Of a stretch of DNA of 64,000 nt, positions 19,194-27,710 are shown piece after piece. Position numbers and translations under genes: made by a program. The notes under the pieces are model-generated. The model was not told the origin of the DNA. It made no database searches and was given only the letters and a program-made list of their open reading frames with translations. This DNA comes from Sphingopyxis sp. RIFCSPHIGHO2_12_FULL_65_19 (GTDB lineage: Bacteria; Pseudomonadota; Alphaproteobacteria; Sphingomonadales; Sphingomonadaceae): assembly GCF_001830555.1 (NCBI RefSeq), contig NZ_MIAM01000017.1, positions 31,868 through 95,867 on the forward strand, written 5' to 3'. Each line of letters begins with the position of its first letter. Positions within the stretch are counted from its first letter, which is position 1.

Positions 19194-19218
19194 GGCGGCC
19201 TTTGTGGCCGCCTTTTTT
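19194..19218 (+). terminator. rho-independent terminator
   Basis: GGCGGCC-TTTGT-GGCCGCC-TTTTTT; immediately preceded by GATGAAGG-GGCT-CCTTCATC hairpin. Confidence 0.8.
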
Positions 19219-19357
19219 GTAGGCTGATTGCAATTCCGGCGACCGGCGGCTCTGCGCCTCATCCCGGCCATTCACAGCCAGTGATGCGTGGCCCAAAACC
19301 AGTCGTTTGCAAATGGGCCCCTATAGCAGTGGCCGGGCGTCCGATCTCGCGCGAAAC

Positions 19358-19798
19358 CTAGCAGTTGCGAGAAGTACCAGTATCCCTGGAACGCGAGAAC
19401 ATGACCCAAGCCCGTTCGCTGCCCCACCACAGGCCAGCAAAGCCGCCAAGCGTGACTCCGCCCAGAATGCGCCAGCCATGTGGTCCCAGCGGCAGCATCC
19501 CGATTGCGTAGCCAACGACCAGTGCCGCCATCGCAATCAGGAACGGTCCCGTGAAACGGCAATGAGTCCGGCCGCATCGTCGGGCGTTCATGACGCAAGC
19601 CGCACCCATGCCGACGAGCATGACGGTCCAGATGACCGCGCGGGGCGTGGGTCCCAGCCACATGGCGGCCAGCATGGCCACGCCCGGAATGCCCCAGAGC
19701 CCGACAAGCGTGCGCCAGCTACCCGACCAATCCATGGCGTCGCTGTCGGGATCGGAAGCGCTCGGGCTACTCATCTCACCTCTCCACAGCAACACCAC
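19358..19798 (-). CDS. small multi-TM membrane protein downstream of merA
   Basis: About 4 hydrophobic segments and ACVMNARRCGRTHCRFTGPF cysteine cluster; same strand as merTPA. Confidence 0.75.
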   Translation of the reverse strand: MVLLWRGEMSSPSASDPDSDAMDWSGSWRTLVGLWGIPGVAMLAAMWLGPTPRAVIWTVMLVGMGAACVMNARRCGRTHCRFTGPFLIAMAALVVGYAIGMLPLGPHGWRILGGVTLGGFAGLWWGSERAWVMFSRSRDTGTSRNC

Positions 19799-19807
19799 TG
19801 AGCGACC

Positions 19808-21247
19808 TTAACCCGCACAGCAAGACAGCCTTTTCACATCCCGGTCGAATGTCTGCGCTGCCAGCTTCAGGCCTTCGACCGTGGTCAGATAGGGGAAGAT
19901 CGTCTCTGCCAGATCGTCGATCGTCAGTCCGCAGCGGATCGCCATGGCGGCAGTCTGGATGCTGTCCGCACCTTCCGGCGCCAGGATGTGTGCGCCCAGC
20001 AGCTTGCGGGTCCGGCCATCGGCAACCAGCTTGATCAGACCGCGCGTGTCGCGGGCCGCCAATGCGCGCGGGACATTTTCGAGCGGGAGGGTCGACGTTC
20101 GCGTTGCATATCCTGCCGCGATAGCCTGCGCTTCGGTGAAGCCGACGCTGGCTACCTGCGGATCGCTGAATACGACGGCCGGCATGGCCGAATTGTCATA
20201 CCTCAGACTGTCGCCGTTCAAGGCGTTCTTGGCGGCGATCTTTGCACCATAGGCCGCCATGTAGACGAACTGGTCTCGGCCGGTCACGTCCCCGGCGGCA
20301 TAGACGCCGCGCACAGTGGTTCGCATATGGTCATCGACAAGGATGGCACCGCTGAGCGTCTGTTTCACCCCCGCTTCAATGAGACCGAGGTCCTCCACAT
20401 TCGGCGCGCGCCCGGTCGCCACGAGAAGGCGCTCCGCGACGATGGTTTCCGCGACCCCGTCGCGCAGGACGGTGAGCGCAGAGCCCCCTTCCGCCGTCTT
20501 GTGGACCGCCTGATAGGCGAGATTGTCCAGGACGGCGATGCCTTCGCTCGAAAGATAGTCGGTCAGCGCGGCGCCGATCTCCGGCTCCATCTCAGGGAGA
20601 AGGCGACTGCGGCAAACGAGCGTCACGTCGACACCGGCGCGCGAGAACATCTGAGCGAGTTCCACACCGATATAGCCGCCTCCGAGGACGATCATCGATT
20701 TCGGCAATTCGGTCAGGTCGAGCGCGGTCGTGCTGTCGAGCGTATCGACATCCGGAAGGCCGGGGATAGCCGGCACCGCCGGACGGGTGCCTGTCGCAAT
20801 CACGATCCGGTCAGCGATGAACCGCCTTCCACCGACCTCGACGCCATTATCGACGAGCCGCGCCGTGCCTTCATGGTAGGCGACATTATTGTAGAGAGGC
20901 AGGAGGTCCGCATATTTCGCCTGGCGAAGGCTCGAGACGAGTGCGTCCTTTTCGGCGATCATCTGGCCCCAATCGGCCGTTCGTGCCTGGGCCTCGACAC
21001 CCTTGAACCGCATCGGCGCGACATTGGCGTGGTGGATGCTCTCGACCGCGCGGATCAGCGCCTTGGAAGGAACGCAGCCGACATTGACGCAGGTTCCACC
21101 GATGGTGCCCGCACCGACAACGGCGACCTGGGCTCCTTGCTCCGCTGCGGTGATCGCGGCCGAGAAACCAGCCGATCCGCCGCCCACGACGATAAGATCG
21201 TACGTCTTGTCCTGAGAGCGGTCGACCGGATTGCAGCAATCACTCAT
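19808..21247 (-). CDS. merA: mercury(II) reductase
   Basis: GGTCVNVGCVPSKALIRA redox motif, C-terminal LSCCAG vicinal Cys, FAD/NAD signatures, mer context. Confidence 0.95.
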   Translation of the reverse strand: MSDCCNPVDRSQDKTYDLIVVGGGSAGFSAAITAAEQGAQVAVVGAGTIGGTCVNVGCVPSKALIRAVESIHHANVAPMRFKGVEAQARTADWGQMIAEKDALVSSLRQAKYADLLPLYNNVAYHEGTARLVDNGVEVGGRRFIADRIVIATGTRPAVPAIPGLPDVDTLDSTTALDLTELPKSMIVLGGGYIGVELAQMFSRAGVDVTLVCRSRLLPEMEPEIGAALTDYLSSEGIAVLDNLAYQAVHKTAEGGSALTVLRDGVAETIVAERLLVATGRAPNVEDLGLIEAGVKQTLSGAILVDDHMRTTVRGVYAAGDVTGRDQFVYMAAYGAKIAAKNALNGDSLRYDNSAMPAVVFSDPQVASVGFTEAQAIAAGYATRTSTLPLENVPRALAARDTRGLIKLVADGRTRKLLGAHILAPEGADSIQTAAMAIRCGLTIDDLAETIFPYLTTVEGLKLAAQTFDRDVKRLSCCAG

Positions 21248-21257
21248 GATCCGGCTT

Positions 21258-21539
21258 TCACTTGCGGACTTGCGAAGGGTAGCCGGCGTTGGTGGTCGCC
21301 GCGATCAACGCCCTGGTGCTGGCCTTGGCGTCGTCATAGGTGACGGTCGCGGTATGCGCTTCGGCTGACACTTCGACGGCGGTCACGCCGGGTACGCGCG
21401 ACAGGCTCTTTTTGACAATGGGGCCGCAGGTCGCGCAAGTCATGTTCTCGACGGCCAGGGTGACGGTCCGGATTGCGGCAAAGGCCGGGCCGGATGCGAA
21501 CAGCACAGCCGCGGCCGCGAGCAGGGTAAGTTTCTTCAT
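21258..21539 (-). CDS. merP: mercuric transport periplasmic protein
   Basis: Signal peptide then VTLAVENMTCATCGPIVKKSLSRVPGV (HMA, CATC). Confidence 0.93.
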   Translation of the reverse strand: MKKLTLLAAAAVLFASGPAFAAIRTVTLAVENMTCATCGPIVKKSLSRVPGVTAVEVSAEAHTATVTYDDAKASTRALIAATTNAGYPSQVRK

Positions 21540-21553
21540 CATGGTCTCCTTGT

Positions 21554-21925
21554 TCAAACGTCGAGGACTAGGGGGGCGAGATAGGGGAAGAGGACGGCGA
21601 GTCCGATCAGCGCTGTCGCAATCCACAAGGCCGTCTTCGCCAGGCGATTGGAGGAAGGCGTGCCGCATTCGCCCTCGGCGCATACCGCCTGTGGTCGACG
21701 ATAGATCCGCCAGAACCCGGCCGCCAGAAAGGCGATGGCCACCGCCAGGAAGATGGGCTGATAGGGGGCGAGCGCGGTCAGGTTGCCGATCCATGCGCCA
21801 CTGACGCCCAGAGTGAAGAGCACCAGCGGGACGATGCAACACGAGGCTGCGCCAATCGCGCCGAGACTTCCTGCGGCAATCGCAACCCACGTACCTCGTT
21901 TGGAAGCCGTTTCAGGTTGAGTCAT
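21554..21925 (-). CDS. merT: mercuric transport protein
   Basis: GSLGAIGAASCCIVPLVLFTLGVSGAWIGNLTALAPYQPIF. Confidence 0.93.
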   Translation of the reverse strand: MTQPETASKRGTWVAIAAGSLGAIGAASCCIVPLVLFTLGVSGAWIGNLTALAPYQPIFLAVAIAFLAAGFWRIYRRPQAVCAEGECGTPSSNRLAKTALWIATALIGLAVLFPYLAPLVLDV

Positions 21926-21955
21926 TTTCTGTTCTCCGAATCACGTTGTTGACCC

Positions 21956-21986
21956 TAGATAGGATCTGTAGTGGCTACAGGTTCAA
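21956..21986 (-). promoter_or_regulatory. MerR-type promoter/operator for merTPA
   Basis: Minus strand TTGAAC-(CTGTAGCCACTACAGATCC, 19 nt)-TATCTA; perfect CTGTAG-N3-CTACAG dyad inside the elongated spacer. Confidence 0.85.
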
Positions 21987-21999
21987 GAGGTAATTCATC

Positions 22000-22446
22000 A
22001 TGGATCGGAAAAATTTGCAGGACACAGCGCCCCGGCTTCCAATCGGGATGCTGTCGCGGCGCACCGGGTGCAACATCGAGACCATCCGCTACTATGAGAA
22101 AATAGGCCTGCTACCCACGCCTGCGCGCAGCGACGGCGGTCACCGGCTCTATGGTCATGGCCATCTCATGCGCCTCGGCTTTGTGCGGCGCGCGCGGGAA
22201 CTGGGCTTCACGCTGGACGAGATCCGCGCGCTGCTGCGGTTGGCCGAGGACCGCGATCGCCCGTGTGCCGAAGCGCGCGAAGTCGCCGCGGCCCATCTGA
22301 CGGACATTCGTACCAAGATCGCGGATCTTCAGGCCATGGAGTCGGTCCTTGCCGAAACCGTCGTGCGATGCGCGGACGGCAAGACCCCGGAATGCCCGCT
22401 TCTGGAGACACTATTCGGCTCGATCGATCCGTCTGCGAGCGGTTGA
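22000..22446 (+). CDS. merR: Hg(II)-responsive MerR regulator
   Basis: IGMLSRRTGCNIETIRYYEKIGLLP; Cys in RPCAEAREVA and CADGKTPECPLLETL; divergent to merT. Confidence 0.93.
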   Translation: MDRKNLQDTAPRLPIGMLSRRTGCNIETIRYYEKIGLLPTPARSDGGHRLYGHGHLMRLGFVRRARELGFTLDEIRALLRLAEDRDRPCAEAREVAAAHLTDIRTKIADLQAMESVLAETVVRCADGKTPECPLLETLFGSIDPSASG

Positions 22447-22544
22447 GCGCTGTGCGTGTATGCGCCGGTCTCCCGATGGCCAGTCGCCGTCAGGCAGCAC
22501 AGACCGATGTCGGTTTTTGCAAGAACGGCGCCTCAGCGGATCTC

Positions 22545-22601
22545 AATGTCTGCTTCTTTCATTTTCAGTCCAGAAGCGGACAGTCTGGAAACGGCCACCA
22601 G
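22545..22601 (+). repeat. hairpin-forming interspersed repeat, copy 1
   Basis: ATGTCTGCTTC...GAAGCGGACAGTCTGGAAACGGCCA; similar to 24878..24934. Confidence 0.65.
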
Positions 22602-22608
22602 TCGATGT

Positions 22609-23520
22609 TTACGATTTTGCCTGGGTTGACGCCAGCTCGCGAGCGACAGACAGGAAGGCGGCCAACCCGGCGGAAGGATGCCTTCGGCCGGGATAGTAAA
22701 GACAAAGGCCCGGAAAAGGCGGTGTCCAGTCTTCGAGCAGGCGGACGAGCGTTCCTGATTCGGTATAGGCGATCACATCCTGTTCGAAATAGAAGCCGAT
22801 ACCGAAGCCCGCCAGCACAGCGGCGCGCGACAGGTTGAATTCGTCGAACGTCATCGGGCCGTTCACCTCGATCTGCGCCGTGTCGCCGCCCTTCTCGAAA
22901 TGCCAGCGGTAGAGCGCGCCATCGGGCAAGCGGACACGAATGCAGTCGTGTGAAACGAGATCGGTCGGCACGAGCGGTGGTGATCGCGTGGCCAGATAGG
23001 CTGGCGAGGCGACCACCGCGAAGCGCTGCGCCTCGCCGAGTGACAGGGCGATCATATCGGTCGGAACGAGCGAGGCCACACGAATGCCAAGGTCGAAACC
23101 CTCGGCGACGATGTCGCGCAGTTGTCCCTCGGTCACGACATCGACATGCATGTCGGGATAGCGGCGCGAATATTCCAGGAGAAGAGTGGTGAAGGCAGGC
23201 GAACGCGCTGCGAATGGCGGCGCGTTGATCCGCAGCGTTCCTGTCGGCGTTGCACGGCGCTCGCGGACGATCTCGATGGTTTCGCGAACGTCCTGAAGCG
23301 AGGGACCTAGGCGATCGACGAAGATCCTACCGGCGTCGGTCAATGCGACGCTCCGTGTTGTGCGGTTGAACAGGCGCACGCCAAGCTCGGCTTCGATCCG
23401 CGCAATCATGTGACTGAGCGCCGTCGTCGACATGCCCAGATCGATGGCGGCCTGCCGGAAGGATCCGCGGCGTGCAACGCCCAGAACGGCGTCGAAGTCC
23501 CGAAGCGCCAGTCGCGACAT
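22609..23520 (-). CDS. LysR family transcriptional regulator
   Basis: LRDFDAVLGVARRGSFRQAAIDLGMSTTALSHMIARIEAELGVRLFNRTTRSVALT. Confidence 0.95.
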   Translation of the reverse strand: MSRLALRDFDAVLGVARRGSFRQAAIDLGMSTTALSHMIARIEAELGVRLFNRTTRSVALTDAGRIFVDRLGPSLQDVRETIEIVRERRATPTGTLRINAPPFAARSPAFTTLLLEYSRRYPDMHVDVVTEGQLRDIVAEGFDLGIRVASLVPTDMIALSLGEAQRFAVVASPAYLATRSPPLVPTDLVSHDCIRVRLPDGALYRWHFEKGGDTAQIEVNGPMTFDEFNLSRAAVLAGFGIGFYFEQDVIAYTESGTLVRLLEDWTPPFPGLCLYYPGRRHPSAGLAAFLSVARELASTQAKS

Positions 23521-23618
23521 TATCCCGAATCCTTCACTAGCTCATGCCAGATTGGCCTACTTATCTGGATAGTGCGCTGGTCTTACAACGGGGGCAAGTC
23601 AAATGAAGGAGACTTGTC

Positions 23619-23996
23619 ATGCAGACCAGGAGCGAATCCGACACCAAGCAGCGCGGCACCCAAGCGGTTGTTGCATCCCTGCCCAAACCCATTGCCGACT
23701 TTGTCGAGGCCAATGCACGGCTCGACGTTGACGGCATGCTGAAGCCGTTCGCAGCCGATGCGCTCATTGTGGACAACGGCCACCGTCACGCGGGCCTCCC
23801 CGAAATCAGGACCCTGTTCGAAGACGAGGTCGTCGCCGTAAAAGCGATCTTCACGCCGGACAGCGTGCGCCAAGAGAACGGCAAGATCGTTGTCGAGGGC
23901 CCCGCACATGGCGACTTCAAGGGCAGCCCGATCCGCTTCACCTATGACTTCACGCTCGAGAACGACGCCATCCAGACGCTGGAGATCACGCTATGA
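23619..23996 (+). CDS. SnoaL-like / NTF2-like protein
   Basis: PIADFVEANARLDVDGMLKPFAADALIVDNGHRHAGLPEIRTLFEDEV. Confidence 0.8.
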   Translation: MQTRSESDTKQRGTQAVVASLPKPIADFVEANARLDVDGMLKPFAADALIVDNGHRHAGLPEIRTLFEDEVVAVKAIFTPDSVRQENGKIVVEGPAHGDFKGSPIRFTYDFTLENDAIQTLEITL

Positions 23997-24781
23997 GCGT
24001 CACCGTTGATCCGACCGAGTTCGCCGGCAAGCGTGTCGTCGTCAGCGGCGGCACCAAGGGGTTGGGCCGCGCCACCGTCGAGCGTTTCCTGGCAGGTGGC
24101 GCCAGAGTGATAACCGCGGCCCGCGGAAACCCTGACCCCATTGCTGGCGTCGAGTTCGTCCGGGCCGACCTGACGACAGCGGCGGGCGGGGAGAGCCTCG
24201 CTGCAGCGGCGCTCGCGCATATGGGGGGCGTGGACATCTTGGCCCATGTGATAGGTGGCTCGTCCTCGCCGGGGGGCGGCTTTGTCGCCCTGACCGACGA
24301 TCACTGGCTCGCCGAACTGAACCTCAACCTTCTGGCCACGGTCCGGCTCGATCGCCTTCTGGTCCCGCAGATGATCGAGCGTGGCGCCGGCGCGGTGGTG
24401 CATGTCACCTCCATCCAGTCGGTGCTGCCGCTTCCTGAATCGACGACTGCCTATGCCGCCGCGAAGGCCGCGCTCAGGACCTACAGCAAGTCCGTGTCCA
24501 AGGAGCTCGGGCCGAAGGGCGTGCGGGTCAACGTCGTGTCCCCCGGCTGGATCATGACCGAAGCGTCCGAGGAACTGCTGAAGCGGCTGCAGGCTGCCAA
24601 TGGCGGTACGATCGAGGACGCGCGGCAGGTCGTTCTCGACGGCCTCGGCGGGATCCCGATCGGGCGTCCGGCCGATCCTCATGAGGTCGCCGACCTCATC
24701 GCCTACCTCGCTTCGGATCACGCTGCCGCGATCCACGGCGCCGAGTTCGTTATTGACGGCGGCACGGTTCCGACCCTCTGA
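23993..24781 (+). CDS. SDR family oxidoreductase
   Basis: VVVSGGTKGLGRATVERFLA, YAAAKAAL; 4-nt overlap with upstream CDS. Confidence 0.92.
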   Translation: MSVTVDPTEFAGKRVVVSGGTKGLGRATVERFLAGGARVITAARGNPDPIAGVEFVRADLTTAAGGESLAAAALAHMGGVDILAHVIGGSSSPGGGFVALTDDHWLAELNLNLLATVRLDRLLVPQMIERGAGAVVHVTSIQSVLPLPESTTAYAAAKAALRTYSKSVSKELGPKGVRVNVVSPGWIMTEASEELLKRLQAANGGTIEDARQVVLDGLGGIPIGRPADPHEVADLIAYLASDHAAAIHGAEFVIDGGTVPTL

Positions 24782-24877
24782 GGTCATCGCCCCGACGTTC
24801 GCAGCTTTCAGCGGACGTCGGGAAGCGACGAGTTTGGCAGTTCCTGTCCCGCACGTGACAATGCGAGCTGCATATCT

Positions 24878-24934
24878 ATGTCTGTTTCATCCAGGATCGC
24901 ACCGAAAACGGACAGTCCGCAAACGGCCAACTGA
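24878..24934 (+). repeat. hairpin-forming interspersed repeat, copy 2
   Basis: ATGTCTGTTTC...GAAAACGGACAGTCCGCAAACGGCCA, direct orientation relative to copy 1. Confidence 0.65.
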
Positions 24935-24944
24935 CGACGATCTG

Positions 24945-24983
24945 CGCAAAAGAACGCCCGTCCGATCGAAATCGGACGGGCGT
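24945..24983 (-). terminator. rho-independent terminator for the AhpD-like gene
   Basis: 13-bp perfect stem ACGCCCGTCCGAT-TTCG-ATCGGACGGGCGT followed by TTCTTTT on minus strand. Confidence 0.75.
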
Positions 24984-25097
24984 AAGATGAAGAGCGTGTT
25001 TCCTGAATGGAAGAGCTCTCTTGGGTCGCCCGGCGCGGTTAGCTGCGCCGGTTGATTTGATATTGTACCGCGACGACAAAAGAGCAGCGCTCCCACC

Positions 25098-25544
25098 TCA
25101 GGGCTTGGCAGCAACCGGAAGACGGAATGGTGCGCCCAGCCTGTTGAAGGCGTTCATCGCCGCGATCGCGATCGTCAGATCGACGAGATCTTTGGGTTCG
25201 AAGGCCTCGGCCGCTGCTGCATAGGCCTCGTCGGAAGCATGCGTTTCGCTGACGCGTGTGACTTCTTCCGCCCAAGCCAGAGCCGCGCGATACTGGTCGG
25301 GAAACAGATGCGGGACTTCCTCCCACACCGGAAGCAGCGCGACCTTGTCGACCGGCATAGTCTTGAGAAGGTCCCGGGTATGCAGATCGATGCAGTGAGC
25401 GCATCCGTTGATCTGGGACACCCGGAGGAAGACAAGGTGAATCAGCTCTGCCTGGAGGGCCGTGTTATGGGTGACATAATGGTGCACACCGTACAGCGCC
25501 TTCGCTCCCGCCGGAGCGACTTCGGACCAATTCAATCGATTCAT
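25098..25544 (-). CDS. carboxymuconolactone decarboxylase/AhpD-like protein
   Basis: HLVFLRVSQINGCAHCIDLHTRDL (CxxC-H motif). Confidence 0.9.
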   Translation of the reverse strand: MNRLNWSEVAPAGAKALYGVHHYVTHNTALQAELIHLVFLRVSQINGCAHCIDLHTRDLLKTMPVDKVALLPVWEEVPHLFPDQYRAALAWAEEVTRVSETHASDEAYAAAAEAFEPKDLVDLTIAIAAMNAFNRLGAPFRLPVAAKP

Positions 25545-25891
25545 CTGATCTTCCTTTCTTCTTGAGCCGATATCGGCGTCAACTTGCCTGACGAGCATCC
25601 GCCCGCCACTGTGACATCCCGCCCCAAAAAATGTCGGCGCGACCGGATGAGGTTGAAAGGAATCAGAGGTAAGACCCGAGATTGGTCTATCGCAGGGTAC
25701 CAATCTGGTCCGCACTGCGGAACGAGAGGCCAAGCGCTTAGTGCCCGCCTACTTCAAGCCAGAGATAAAAGCCGCCCGTCCGCGATCGGACACAAGCGGT
25801 ACGCGCTAAAGAGTACTTGCTGATTGTCTCGCAGCCTGTGCGGGCCAAGGCAGCAGGATAAGAGGTCGGACGGCTCGCGCGATCGACCTGC

Positions 25892-26500
25892 TCAGCCAGG
25901 ATAAGGTGATTCCCTCAATAGTCGGGCAAGATGCGTGGCATTAGCGGCCACCATTTTGGCGGTCTCGGTTACTTTGCTGGGGCGATGCTGAAGATCCTTG
26001 AAATCGACTGACCCCATCGCCTCACCGACCCAGTAGCAGGCGGCCACGGCGGGAATCGTCCATCCCACATCGTTCAGCGCCTGAAAGATTTGCGACGAAG
26101 CATTGTGCGCGCCGTCTTCGTTGCCGACGATCGCGGCAACGGCCACTTTCGAAAAGCTTGGCATCCGCCCCTTGTCGTCGGTCTCCGACAGAAAGGCATC
26201 CATTCGTTCCATCACAAGCTTGGCGACGCTTGATGCTTGACCCATCCAGATCGGTGTGCCGAAGATGAGAATATCGGAGCCGAGGATCGTCTCGCGAATT
26301 TTCGGCCATTCGTCGCCAGCACCCTCGTTCGAGGTGACACCCCATTTGATGCTGTGCGCGGCGATACGGATGGGCTTGCCGACACGGACGCCTTCCGCCT
26401 CGAAATGTTCGGTAAGCACCGCGAGCATGGCATCGGTCGAGCTCTTGCGGCCACGGGCCGAAAGCGAGCAATTGATCGCGGTGGCGGTAATCGGGGCCAT
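25892..26500 (-). CDS. flavodoxin/NADPH-dependent FMN reductase family protein
   Basis: GSDILIFGTPIWMGQASSVAKLVMERMD, AVAAIVGNEDGAHN. Confidence 0.85.
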   Translation of the reverse strand: MAPITATAINCSLSARGRKSSTDAMLAVLTEHFEAEGVRVGKPIRIAAHSIKWGVTSNEGAGDEWPKIRETILGSDILIFGTPIWMGQASSVAKLVMERMDAFLSETDDKGRMPSFSKVAVAAIVGNEDGAHNASSQIFQALNDVGWTIPAVAACYWVGEAMGSVDFKDLQHRPSKVTETAKMVAANATHLARLLRESPYPG

Positions 26501-26670
26501 ATCGTCTCCTTTACCCCGCCGGGGTGAAGCGCGCGCCGGTCGCGGTTGGTTCCGATGTTAATGGCGGCGTACTCGGAATGACGATGAGCGTCAGCTCTCG
26601 ACCCGCCTTGGGCGAGTTCCGACAGGGAATTCATGTTGAAAATATCCGTGCCGCCGAGCACGGGCAGCGA

Positions 26671-26696
26671 GAAGGGGCCGCCAAAGCGGCCCCTTC
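26671..26696 (-). terminator. hairpin downstream of BON-domain gene
   Basis: GAAGGGGCCGC-CAAA-GCGGCCCCTTC, no strong U-tract. Confidence 0.5.
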
Positions 26697-26712
26697 CTGT
26701 CGGCTTGCCGGG

Positions 26713-27504
26713 TCAGTCGAGCTTGGGACTGACGACGCCCGAGATGTAGCGCAGATTGTTCTGCACATGTTTGACGCCCGTGACGTCGTCGGCGACATCT
26801 TCGGCGCGGCGCTTCGACCGGCGATCCTCGACCGTGCCGGAGAGCGTGACTTCGCCATCTGCGACGCTGACCTCGATCTCGGAGGCGTCGATCCAGACAT
26901 CCTCGGTAAGACGGTCGTTCACGTCCTCGCGGATGCGCTCGTCGGAGCGGATATAGCTTTTGGGACCGCGGCCGCGATGATCGAGTTCCCGGCGACGGCG
27001 CGCGTCGCGATCGCCGAACCAGGAAAGCACTTCGTCGCCGGCGCGGTCGAGGAAGCCGCGTTCGCCCGGGTCATAATCGGGGCTGCGCGTCCGCGGATAT
27101 TGGCCGTAAGGCGAATAGCCCTCGACCGGGAGATAGCCGAACTCGCTCGGCCAGTAGTTACCGCCGCGCGAACGATCCTCGCCTCGGGCTTCGCCGGCAG
27201 CATCGTAATAGGCGTCGCGGCGGGGCGTGCGGTCGTAACGGGGCCAATCGGAGCGCTCAGCGCTGCGGACCGGCCGGCGATAGTCGCCCGCGCGCTCATC
27301 CTCCCAATTATCGCGGCGATATTCCTGCTCGCGATAGGCGCGGCGCGGGCGGCGCTGCTCGCGCTCGTCTTCCTCGATCGCCACATAAGCGCGCGACGCA
27401 TCCTCTGCGCGGCCGCGGTTGTAGCGACCCGGCGATGCGCCGGTGTCGGGGCTGCTGTTGTCGCTATAATCCCAGAGCGGGGTGCGGTCGTCGAACCTGT
27501 CCAT
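26713..27504 (-). CDS. BON domain protein with disordered Arg/Tyr-rich N-terminus
   Basis: VNDRLTEDVWIDASEIEVSVADGEVTLSGTVEDRRSKRRAEDVADDVTGVKHVQNNL; EVLSWFGDRDARRRRELDHRGRGP. Confidence 0.88.
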   Translation of the reverse strand: MDRFDDRTPLWDYSDNSSPDTGASPGRYNRGRAEDASRAYVAIEEDEREQRRPRRAYREQEYRRDNWEDERAGDYRRPVRSAERSDWPRYDRTPRRDAYYDAAGEARGEDRSRGGNYWPSEFGYLPVEGYSPYGQYPRTRSPDYDPGERGFLDRAGDEVLSWFGDRDARRRRELDHRGRGPKSYIRSDERIREDVNDRLTEDVWIDASEIEVSVADGEVTLSGTVEDRRSKRRAEDVADDVTGVKHVQNNLRYISGVVSPKLD

Positions 27505-27710
27505 GATCCATCTCCATTTGTTGAGGGTGGCGGGCAGGTTGCCGGGAAGGGAGGCAACCCCCCGTCCCGCCGAACCGACGCATGGAGTGGGGGCAAGTTC
27601 CCGATCTGGGCGCAATATGTCGCGCTGCGACGTCAATGCATCGACGAATGTGACCCGATCTCTCCAATGGGCGGCTGGCGTCGCCGGCGCTGCCGAATTC
27701 TCATGGAGAA

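Noticed and set aside
19988-21343. 451-aa plus-strand ORF opposite merA
   Set aside because: Shadow ORF; merA motifs are unambiguous.
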